This document shows, one piece after another, positions 55,560 to 64,000 of a DNA stretch of 64,000 bases (position 1 is the stretch's first letter; every line of letters begins with the position of its first letter). The stretch is from Agapetus fuscipes. Taxonomy: Eukaryota > Arthropoda > Insecta > Trichoptera > Glossosomatidae. Location: the NCBI GenBank assembly GCA_951799405.1, contig OX637337.1, positions 13,266,347 to 13,330,346 of the forward strand, read 5' to 3'. The position numbers were made by a program, and so were the translations under genes. A model generated the notes under the pieces. That model was not told the origin of the DNA. It was given only the letters and a program-made list of their open reading frames with translations, and did no database searches.

Positions 55560-56310
55560 TTAAAATTTCGCATCAATTTCGCATTTTTCCTTTCTTGCTA
55601 TAGCTGAAGGCTATAATTTTTTTTTATTGATTTGGTGTGAAATTTTTTTTTCGAGGTTTTCAAGGAAATGAGTTGTCCTGGTGCAGGACATGCCAAAAAA
55701 CACTATCTTTCAAAAACGTCCGTCTGTATGTGTGTGTGTGTCACTTTCCAAAGTATTAGACCTAGAGATACCAAATTTTGGCCGTATCGACTTTTTTGGA
55801 CATGTATTAAGTATGAATAACACGGCATTACACCAACTTGAAAATTCAAGATGCTGCGATACAAATAAAACATAAAATTGCACTTTTCTCAAAAACGATT
55901 CCAAGATTTTTTTTTTAATTTTCAGAGTTGCCATTAATTAATTTTTAACTTTATAAATTAGTTATTTCTAATCTGTGTCTATGGGTTGCTATATGAAAAA
56001 AACAAACAATTGTGATTTTATCGAAAGTCATCATATATTGTTCTAAAATATTATAAACAACATATATTTCTACAAAATTAAAAATAAAAAGCCACACTCT
56101 TGCAAAAATGTTCGATTGAAGTTTTTTTGCAAAAAAAAACACAAATCTATATATTTCGCATTTATTGGAAATTATTTGAAAAATTCGCATTTATCGCATC
56201 TATTTCGTAAATGCGAAAATTCCGTACCTCTAGAGATGATTAGTAGAATCAGAATGTAATGACCAGCAAGTTGGCAAGTGCCATTTGTTGTTGCCAAAAA
56301 GGTTCAGTTC

Positions 56311-56352
<42 letters not shown>

Positions 56353-56732
56353 CTATAATCTAAGTTGCAAGGATATATTCATTTAAAGCTCTCAGATGTA
56401 AGCCCACAAACCAACAAGTGTAGTTCGCGCTTACAAATGCTGAATGTGTACTTACAAATAAAATCCAAACCTCAAATGAACATAAGCCCCACAACTTTTG
56501 CCGACCTTCCCTGAAACAGGGGTAACATTGGCAAAGTGAACCATTTTCTACAGTATGGGTGGTCAGCCTCATACCAACCTATAAGTCAAGGAATATGAAT
56601 AAAAAATTACATTTAAATATATAAAAGAACAAAACCTTACAAAGAAATCTATACAAAAAAAGTCAGAAATTTCCTATGCAAAAAATGTAGCAAATTAATA
56701 CACCAACATTAGAAATCACCATTGCAGATTAG
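56311..56732 (-). repeat. (ATA)n microsatellite and RTE LINE 3' end
   Basis: A run of about 13 AAT/ATA units (56311-56351) is followed by a minus-strand RTE copy. This copy reaches from the tail through the UTR to 'accattgcagattag', the last RT codons. It is a 5' truncated copy lying 70 bp outside the hAT shell. Confidence 0.85.
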
Positions 56733-58459
56733 TTCAATCACTTTAAAAGGATTAATTAATTTTCTTGTCTACCTATGTACTTTCAGACTTTAAAAATATT
56801 TAGCAGTCAAATTTACAAAATCCAAGCCACTGAACATAAGTTTTTGGCTTTCATGGCTGGCCGATGACACTGGAAAGTTGTTCTCCGGGATCTGTTGCCG
56901 TGGTCCATCAGAACTGGAGCTTCCGGATGTTTTGCACATATCTGCAAAGGGCTTCTTTAACATTTATGTGATGTGATGTTGATGAAACAGAGGTGATGCT
57001 CTGTAAGCATGAAATTCTTCTACAAGCCCTTTCTACTTTTCCAGGGTGATGTACAAGTCTACTTACTGGCGGGATTTGTAATCCAGAATTGTTACAGCCT
57101 TTAGTTTGTCTTCTGTTGAGGAGCGTTCAATTTCCAAATAAAAAATCAGTTTTATGAATACCAAATACAATCAAATTCAACCAGATGGCAACACTGACAA
57201 GTTTCACTCAATCTTCAGAAGAAATGAGAACTTAGGAACTAAGGGAAGTGCTGCTTGGGTAAGAAGTCTTGCATAAGAGTCAGTTTTCTGGATTTTAAAT
57301 TCACTCACCCATTTTTCGTCTTGCTTGCAAGGCATACAATATATCTTTAAGTTGATGTACCAAATTTTTTTAAGCTCCGTCTGTTTCAATCCTAGGTTTG
57401 GTTTGCAGCAATGTTCATCCATTTTTTTCACAATTTCTCCCTATCCAAGTTCCTCTTAGGAGCAACATCACATATCTGTAAATGTATTGTGTATTTTTGT
57501 GACATTGTCACAAGCATAGCTGTCCTTGTCAGATACATTTACCTCTGAGCATGCTATAAACACTTAAACATCGCATAAACAGAAAAAACAATGGAAGATT
57601 CAACAGCGCCCCTAGTGAGTGTTATAGTTTTCATACATTTTTTTATTTACTACATAGTTGAGTATTTTCGCAATTTGAATCAGCGTACGTGAGAGTTTTT
57701 TTCTGAGCTTTTTCTGTCTTATACTTGATTGGTTCTTTATTCGGACCCATTCCATCCAGGATTTCATTTCAGGAATGATGCGGATAGTCTTCCATGTAAG
57801 TCCATGAACATTAAAATATCAAGCATTTGTTTTTTTGTAATATATGTTTTTATTAAGCGAGTATGTAAACATGAAACAAGTAAGGTATAAAAGGGTCAGT
57901 ATTTGTATACTTCTTTCTGCAAAAAGTAACACTGCATGAAGGAAGGAAATGCTGTTTAATGATGATGGGACTCCTCATCAAACTAACCCTTTGTTCAACA
58001 ACACAAAAATAATGAATGGAATAAAGAAGACAATGTAGGCAGAAACATAATGAATGTATAATAAATCTGTGAACAAATTATAACTTACATTATTGATGAA
58101 AGAAAATAAACCTGGGATGAAATTACAAAGTAGGGGGAAATAGAAAATGATTCCCTAAAAAATTAAGAAACTTGTATTTGATTTCAAAAAGGTAATGATT
58201 GAATACAGTAGTTAATGGACAATGGTTTTGTAAAAGCATTACAAATTGAATCCACAGAGAGAATGTCATTTCTTGTGTTTCCACACATTTAATCCTAGAT
58301 TGCTGCCTTTGGACGACTCAATAATTGTTGAAAGCGTACAGGCAGCAGCTGTGTACTTTGATGCTCTCTGTTGAGGTTTCCTAACTAACTTCAGCGGGAA
58401 TAGGCGCAAGCAATGAGCCAAGAACAATACAACACATCTTTAATGTTATATTATTCTTC
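56733..58459. other. Non-genic stretch with SINE and LINE relics
   Basis: Contains a repeat block at about 56835-56960 shared with 6830-6915 ('gttgccgtg', 'agcttccggatgtttt'), a possible SINE A piece near 57185-57235 and a LINE RT tail relic on the minus strand near 57380-57430. No gene is recognised. Confidence 0.4.
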
Positions 58460-58464
58460 CCATA

Positions 58465-58645
58465 TTTAATGCATGTACACAAGCAATCACGGGTAAGTTC
58501 ACATTAAAGCATGCTGCATGTGTACGTACAAAATAAGACCCAAACCTCAAATGAACATAAACCCTTGCCGACTTTGCCTTAAACACAGGTGACATTAGCT
58601 AAAGTGAACCAATTTGTACAGGATGGATGGTCGGCCTCATACTAG
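58465..58645 (-). repeat. RTE LINE tail copy, diverged
   Basis: Carries 'aatgcatgtacacaagcaat', 'cccaaacctcaaatgaacat' and 'ggatggtcggcctcatac' in the family order. The 'ctgcaactc' block is deleted. Confidence 0.7.
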
Positions 58646-60053
58646 TAAAGGAGGAAACATGAAACATATTATATTTTAAATATAACTTCTGGAGGTTTCT
58701 CAAACTTTAGCATTTGGAGAAATTAAAAAAAGAATAAGAAAGTTGTTAGAATAATAAGAAGACACTTAAAAATACAGGAAATGATAAGAAGAAAGAAAAT
58801 ATTAAGCACTTAGTAAGATAATAACAATATTTTGCAGGTTTTTATGGCTTGCCTAGTTGATTTTTTTGAATTTTTTTTTACAAAAATGAAAGTCAACATT
58901 AATGAAAATATGTCAAAATAATGGAAAATAAATTGATTGATTAATACAAAGTATACATAAAAATATATTGCAATAAGTGGAATCGGAACATTAAAAATTT
59001 CTCTTGGCGGGATGACGTCACAGGTCTGTGTGATGACCTCAGCAACCAAGATCAAAATGCAGAATGCTTTCTGGTTAGAAACCTATTTCATTTCCAAAAA
59101 TTCTCTGCTGATTTGAAAAAATTATCTACCTATCAAAGGTTCATCAACCTTATAATCTTACAGCAGCATCTTGCTTGCAAAATTGTCGCTGACTAGTGAC
59201 TAAAAAGCATGTAGAAGGCTTTTGAGGTGCAATTCACACAAAAATCACACTCACCAAATAAATCAGCCTGAAATTGATTTATACCTGGTGAGGTGAAATA
59301 TTTTTTTCCCAATTTTTTTGCCGGGCTTCATTGGAAAAAATTAAAAACATATTTTCCTAAAAAAAATCTTTCTAAAATTTCACAAAAAAACCCTTTTTCT
59401 AAATTTGAGATAGTTTTTTAGAATGTTACCAAAGAGCCCGTGTGAATGCCCCAACTACGGACACCTTGACGATGATGATGATGGCTTGTTACGCCGCTTC
59501 GTGATCATTGTCATCACTCCAAGGGCGCCTACAAAACCTTTTTATAGCATATTTACTTTTGCAACTTATTCATGGTTTGAATTGACCATCTGCCTATTTG
59601 CAGAAAAAAATACCAATCAAATCCTTAGTTTGTTTACTCCTGACAACCTTGATCAGGCTACTGCTAGTCACAGTGATGTCATTATAACATTCCATAGAGA
59701 AATGACAGCAGTCAATCCAAATCTGCACACCTGTCTAATGTAAGGCTTTGTTAAAAGCTCATTATCTGCCATTTCTCATTTTGTTTTATCATAAATTTTA
59801 GCAGACCAAAATTTATGTTCATTCAGAACATGGCTTTTAGTATAAACAAGGTGTACTGCCATCTAACAGAAAGTTACATAAACAGAAAATTAAAAATCGT
59901 ACAACACCTACCCCATTGATCAAATCTTCATTTTTGTATTTTGCATTTGCATCCCTCTCCCGAGTTCCTTTTGAGGTTTCTCAGGCTCGTCAATTCCAGT
60001 CACCACATCAAATAAATCACCTGCAGAAGCAGTTCAGCTCAAAATGCGGCGAC

Positions 60054-60499
60054 TCATCTCTTTCTGTTGTTTCCCTTGCCAAACGAGTTCTTAAACTTGG
60101 CGCAGAAGTCGTTTATATTTTCAATAGTTACGCCGGCACTCTGTGCAATTCCTGCGTAACTAAAATCCTTCTGCTCAGCATTGTTTAACAACTCGTCAGA
60201 CCCCGTAAGCAAGACTATTATATTATCATTGTTTTTTGATTCTTGATTATCCTCTTCATCGTTTTTGGTTTCTGCTTGCTCCTTGGATATGAAGTAGTGG
60301 CAGAACTCGATGATTTGGACGAAGTTGTGCCCGTCTCGGTGCATTTTCTTTGGGTACTTGATGTAGGGCAGGGGTGTGGTTTCTGTAGGCCTCTGCGCTC
60401 TTAAGAAGCGGGATCCATTCTGTAGCTGTGTCTCCAGCCAGCGGATTGCGCTGCGAGCCCCCGGAGATTCCTTCTTCAGCTCGTCGATAGATTGCAACA
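60054..60499 (-). CDS. Smg5: SMG5 homologue, last coding exon (C-terminal PIN region)
   Basis: After the acceptor (TTCAATTTTTAG, ending 60500) the frame gives 148 codons to TGA (60056-60054). It reads VLQSIDELKKESPGARSAIR, WLETQLQNGSRFLRAQRP, then NIIVLLTGSDELLNNAEQ and a basic end. The order matches the second half of the C-terminal PIN domain of SMG5 (human DVLKKEQAGARDGIRYLEAEF). SMG5 acts with SMG7 and SMG6 in nonsense-mediated decay of mRNA bound by phosphorylated UPF1, and its PIN fold lacks the full catalytic set. An acidic insert (about 'KNDEEDNQESKNN') is longer than in mammals. Earlier exons are not between here and 64000: LINE and LTR elements occupy that intron. The similar SMG6 PIN domain fits less well. 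Confidence 0.9.
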
Positions 60500-60769
60500 C
60501 TAAAAATTGAAAAATATAATTTATTACAAAGATTATCTTTACAGAAATTGATAGGCGGCAAATCCCAGGATAAGGTAAAGAAGAACCGCCATCGCCAATA
60601 TCAGTATTCGACAAACTTACATGTTATAATAACTTTAAAAATTAAAAATGAATACACTTTTTGATTATTAGATGAATCCTTAAGGCAAATTTATACTGGG
60701 TCAGAAGCTGCCGTCAGTCCACTGCCGACAGCAACTGACCTGGCCTTGCGATCGTGTAAATTGATTTAA

Positions 60770-61165
60770 CACCTGAAGCGCCAGCGATTTTCTGCCTAAT
60801 TCAGACTCCCAACTCGTGGTTTTTATATTAAATATCTCCAAAGATACAAAACATATCTCCTGTGGGTTTTTTTATATCAAAAAACCATGAAATAAAGTTT
60901 TTTTTTGTGCCTACCAAAAAAAAAAAACTTTTGTGAAATTATTATTATGCTCCATCATAATTTAGATTGCGGAAAAAAGATCGAGATTCTAAAAATAGAT
61001 ATACCTACCTCATTAGTATGTATAGGCACGAAATCCAAATACAACGCAAAGAATAGAAGTTAATGACCCTTTTTATTTACACAAAGATTTTTTGAGTGTG
61101 TTAGTGTTCTTATGTCAATAAATTGTGGAATTCGGCTTTTTCATGAGTCCGTTTTCAAGGTCAAC
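60770..61165. repeat. ~400-bp repeat, second copy
   Basis: Starts after TTAA (60766-60769) and matches 41105-41500 throughout. It is followed by two direct copies of a 25-bp unit ('tcaacttaaatattatcatt...', 61161-61185 and 61186-61210). Confidence 0.65.
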
Positions 61166-61186
61166 TTAAATATTATCATTGTTTTT

Positions 61187-61515
61187 CAACTTAAATATTA
61201 TCATTGTTTTCAAAAATTTCCTGTCTCTGAATACCGAAAAAACAAATTTTATTCCATTCTCTCTCTACAATAGGGGTCTTCCTTTTTCACTTAGTATAGC
61301 TATACATAGCTGTACTAACTTCTTGGTCAGTGGAACTGCGTGCTCCTGCTCATGCCCCCTTATTTCTCAAGCGGAAAGTGTTAAATATCTAGGTATTAAA
61401 ATAGATTCCAGAATTAGATGGAAGGAGCATGTAGAAACAACTATTGAAAGACTAAGGAAAATTTACTATGTATTCCGCAAAATTAGAGATATTCTAGAGG
61501 TAAAAACTTTGAAAT
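61187..61515 (+). pseudogene. jockey-clade LINE RT fragment
   Basis: The plus-strand frame reads LNTEKTNFIPFSLYNRGLPF, then ESVKYLGIKIDSRIRWKEHV and FRKIRDILEVKTLKL, where it is cut by the LTR element starting at 61516. The motifs are those between RT motif C and the C-terminus of jockey-type LINEs. Both ends are missing. Confidence 0.8.
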
Positions 61516-61748
61516 TGTAATGTATAATTATGATATGATTATTTAGAGTAGGTAATATCATATATAAGGTAATGTATTATTGTAATATAATATTATTAGA
61601 GATTATTATTGCTTCACTGAGCAGTCTGGTTTTGTCTCTCGCCTTGTAAACACTGAAATGGAATAATACATCACATTGAAACCAAGACTCATCTGTTCGT
61701 CTGATTGATATCCCCCATCCACAATAAACATCCCCAAAATACATCACA
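61516..61748 (+). repeat. 5' long terminal repeat of the gypsy element
   Basis: Starts TGTAATGT and ends ACATCACA, a near-perfect inverted pair. It holds a TATA-like 'atcatatataagg' near 61558. The start coincides with the abrupt end of the LINE frame, and the end lies one base before the primer-binding site. The 3' LTR is beyond the window, so the length (233 bp) is inferred. Confidence 0.7.
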
Positions 61749-61749
61749 G

Positions 61750-61761
61750 TGGCGCAGTCGG
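61750..61761 (+). other. Primer-binding site (tRNA-Ser type)
   Basis: TGGCGCAGTCGG follows the LTR after one base. It complements the 3' end (CGACTGCGCCA) of insect tRNA-Ser, as used by 17.6- and 297-like elements. Confidence 0.8.
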
Positions 61762-62220
61762 TAGGATAAAGAAGAACCATATAAAACGGGATAAAAATTT
61801 TTTTGGAAGAAATAAAATAATATTGTTGCAAGAGCAACATGTGGGAATCTTCGAGAAGGAAGAAGGATCTGAAGACTGAGGATCACGAAGCCAGCTGAGG
61901 CGAGGTTGCTGCAGGGAGAACTGGAAGAAGTCTGAAGAGAAGGAGCGGTTTTCTTCAAGAGGAAGAGAACTCACGGAGCCAAGAGGAATCGCTGCAGGGA
62001 GTTACTGCAGCGGTTTTTTTTTTCAAGAGGAGAGGATCCAACTGGGGCGGAGTGCTGCAGGGAGTACTGCAGGAGCTGGGAGCCTTGAGGGTCGGTTTCC
62101 TGGAGGTGACTGCTGCAGGGAGTGGAAGCCACTTTCTGAGGGTCACGTAGGCGTTTCCTGGACTGTCGGACGCAGAAGCAGATAAGATTTTTGTTTTCTT
62201 TCTTTCTGCCGTTTCAGACT
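61762..62220 (+). other. gypsy 5' leader
   Basis: About 460 bp between the primer-binding site and gag, purine-rich, with repeated 'gctgcagggag' units. The frame upstream of the gag ATG is closed by a stop at 62107. Minus-strand frames here are shadows. Confidence 0.6.
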
Positions 62221-64000
62221 ATGGAGGGAACACGGAGGAGTCTAAGTCCTTTTTGCCATAGGACTGGAGATTGGGATGTCTTCAGACTTCGGCTCGACCA
62301 AGTTCTCATTTTGTATGATGAGAAGTTTTTAACTGAAGAACGCAGAAGGGCTGTTCTATTATCGTCTCTCACCAAGGAGACTTTTCAGACGGTGTCTGAT
62401 CTATGTTTTCCGAAAAAGATTTCGGAGGCAAAATTCGAGGAGTTGATTGATATTATTGGGGGTCATTGTGGGGTAAAAAAAAATATATTTGAGTATAGGG
62501 AGTCATTTTATTCATGTAAACAGCTCGAAACCGAGTCAATTAAGGATTATATAGCTAGATTGAAAAAAATTGCGGTAGACTGTAAATTTGAGAATAGATT
62601 GGAGGCAAATTTGAAGGATATATTTTTAATAGGTATCAGACAGAACAAAATAAAGCAGAGAATATTTTTAAAAGCAATGGAATTGAAATTATCTGAATGT
62701 GTAGAATTAGCGAGAACAATGGAACATTTGTGTGGTCAAAACAATTCAGAAAGTATAAATTTAATGAGTTCGTGTAATTCGAGGGATTCCACAGAAACTC
62801 GGAAGTCAAGGGATAGACAGCGAAATTCTGAAATCAAGCGAAATAATTCAAATGATAGTAAGAAATCTATTTTTAGACATGCAAGTATTTCAAGTGATAG
62901 GAATAATAATTATAAATGCTTTAACTGTGGTAAATTCGGTCATAAACAAAATGCATGCAAGTTTTTAAATAAAAATAATAATAATATTAAATGCTTTAAA
63001 TGTAACAAATCTGGTCATTATGCAAATAAATGCAAGTTTCGAAGAATAAATACAATAATGGCCATTAATGAGATGGATGGTCCCATTTTTTTAAACGTAA
63101 AGGTAAATGATACAGATCTAAAAATGATTTTAGATACGGGTTCTGGGGTGACTATTATTCCTTGGCACATATTTAATGAACATTTTTCAAATATTAAGTT
63201 AGAACATTGTGATTTGAAATTATCAAGCTATGATGGTACTCAACTACAAGTAAAAGGTCGTAAGTACATGAGAGTAGAATATCAAGGAAGTAAAGAGTAC
63301 ATAGAAATAATTGTTGTATATAAAGGGTCGTCTTCTTTATTAGGTCGGAATTTTTTGAATACTTTTAAAATAAATTCATTCAATGTTAGCGATAATATTT
63401 ATTCAGTAGGAAATAATAATACGAATTATAATGCAGATTTTTTTTCTAGTATGAGAAAAAAATATCCAGCTGTTTTTGAGAGTAAAGCAGGTACTTTTAA
63501 AAATTTTGAAGCGGAGATAGAAGTTATAAAAGACTTTAAGGCAAAATTTGTTAACCCGAGGCCAATTCCTTTTAATTTGAGAATAAGGGTAGAAAAAGAA
63601 ATAGATCGCATGTTACAAGAAGGTATTATTGAGAAAGTAGAGACTAGTGAAATGGCAAGTCCAATAGTGATTGTGAAAAAAAAAAATGATGAAATCAGAA
63701 TATGTGCCGATTTTAAAAATACTTTGAATCCAATGTTAAAAAAAATAAAGTACCCGTTACCTAGAGTAGAAGATTTAATAAATAGAGTAAATGGAGCAAA
63801 ATTTTATGCAAAATTAGATTTGAGAAATGCTTTTTCTCAAATTAGGTTGTCGGAGGAGTCGAGAAATCTTTGTGTGATTTCGTCACCATTTGGGTTATTT
63901 AGGTACAAGGTACTTCCTTTTGGTCTCACGACGTCACCAGCGATATTTAGCAGAGCTTTATATTCGGCAATTCAAGGGTTGGATGCGATAGCATTTATGG
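62221..64000 (+). CDS. Ty3/gypsy gag-pol polyprotein, uninterrupted, runs off the window
   Basis: 593 codons from ATG 62221 with no stop before the window edge. Order: gag-like helical region; two CCHC zinc knuckles (C233, C236, H241, C246 and C258, C261, H266, C271); aspartic protease with D305-T-G (ILDTGSGVTIIP); then the start of reverse transcriptase (GIIEKVETSEMASPIVIVKK, ICADFKN, FYAKLDLRNAFSQI, FGLFRYKVLPFGL). Gag and pol are in one frame, with no frameshift or stop between them, unlike many gypsy elements. RNase H, integrase and the 3' LTR would lie beyond 64000. The open frame suggests a young insertion. It sits in the Smg5 intron in the opposite orientation to that gene. Confidence 0.93.
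   Translation, partial: MEGTRRSLSPFCHRTGDWDVFRLRLDQVLILYDEKFLTEERRRAVLLSSLTKETFQTVSDLCFPKKISEAKFEELIDIIGGHCGVKKNIFEYRESFYSCKQLETESIKDYIARLKKIAVDCKFENRLEANLKDIFLIGIRQNKIKQRIFLKAMELKLSECVELARTMEHLCGQNNSESINLMSSCNSRDSTETRKSRDRQRNSEIKRNNSNDSKKSIFRHASISSDRNNNYKCFNCGKFGHKQNACKFLNKNNNNIKCFKCNKSGHYANKCKFRRINTIMAINEMDGPIFLNVKVNDTDLKMILDTGSGVTIIPWHIFNEHFSNIKLEHCDLKLSSYDGTQLQVKGRKYMRVEYQGSKEYIEIIVVYKGSSSLLGRNFLNTFKINSFNVSDNIYSVGNNNTNYNADFFSSMRKKYPAVFESKAGTFKNFEAEIEVIKDFKAKFVNPRPIPFNLRIRVEKEIDRMLQEGIIEKVETSEMASPIVIVKKKNDEIRICADFKNTLNPMLKKIKYPLPRVEDLINRVNGAKFYAKLDLRNAFSQIRLSEESRNLCVISSPFGLFRYKVLPFGLTTSPAIFSRALYSAIQGLDAIAFM

Larger units (their letters stand above)
49739..56232. mobile_element. 6.5-kb hAT shell filled with nested elements
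   Basis: The terminus TAGAGGTACGGAATTTTCGC is present at 49739 and, inverted, at the right end 56232. The 8 bp GAGATGAT flanks both sides (49731-49738 and 56233-56240). Subterminal 'tcgcatttat' motifs recur near both ends. No hAT transposase is seen within. The interior holds RTE tails (50435-52105), a second LINE family (52441-53233) and two ACTAGC-type repeats, so the original element was probably a short non-autonomous one. Confidence 0.9.

Noticed and set aside
59423..59743. 106-codon plus-strand frame downstream of Smg5
   Set aside because: Low-complexity start and no domain or splice context; no family recognised.
60540..60630. Upstream Smg5 exon (frame SNTDIGDGGSSLPYPG)
   Set aside because: It does not resemble the PIN region that precedes the last exon in SMG5, and the splice sites are weak. 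It is more likely intron sequence.

Overview
The window is AT-rich nuclear DNA of an insect. CP190, an insulator and centrosome protein of insects and their close arthropod relatives, is encoded as one long coding exon, and the ENL/AF9 orthologue has the form seen in insect 'ear' genes. I cannot settle the insect order from the sequence.

Four genes are recognisable. Cp190 (+, 13099-16860) encodes a 1253-residue BTB and five-zinc-finger protein. COX16 (-, two coding exons, 23682-23552 and 23421-23244) encodes a 102-residue cytochrome oxidase assembly factor. The ENL/AF9 homologue ear (+, exons 27354-27534 and 32091-34312) encodes an 800-residue YEATS/AHD protein. The last exon of Smg5 (-, 60499-60054) encodes the C-terminal part of its PIN domain, and the upstream exons lie beyond the right edge. 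Two further minus-strand stretches look like exons of unidentified genes: 31630-31016, inside the large ear intron, and 35184-35047. The four genes share no pathway; they act in chromatin insulation, mitochondrial respiration, transcription elongation and mRNA decay. I see no operon-like or cluster logic.

The rest is dominated by transposable elements, often nested. From left to right: a tandem duplication of about 3.3 kb (1-6400); SINE, MITE and mariner debris (6.4-12 kb); Cp190; MITEs and non-genic sequence (17-22 kb); a jockey-like LINE 3' fragment; COX16; LINE fragments; ear, whose 4.56-kb intron carries a hAT element with an 8-bp target duplication that itself contains a 5S-tRNA composite SINE; MITE-rich sequence (34-43 kb); an RTE-like LINE with an open 610-codon reverse-transcriptase frame (44.0-46.3 kb); a hAT element with a decayed transposase (47.7-49.3 kb); a 6.5-kb hAT shell filled with nested insertions (49.7-56.2 kb); sparse non-genic sequence; Smg5; and at the right edge a Ty3/gypsy LTR retrotransposon with an uninterrupted gag-pol frame (61516 to beyond 64000).

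The commonest short repeat (20 or more copies of about 250 bp) is the 3' tail of the RTE-like LINE. It often starts at the same internal point and usually ends in a TTAGATTA-type microsatellite. The most interesting signals are the composite 5S-tRNA-LINE-tail SINE and its module swapping with a second SINE, the 6.5-kb hAT shell defined by matching ends and target duplication, and a MITE family that carries CRE-, CCAAT- and X-box-like motifs.
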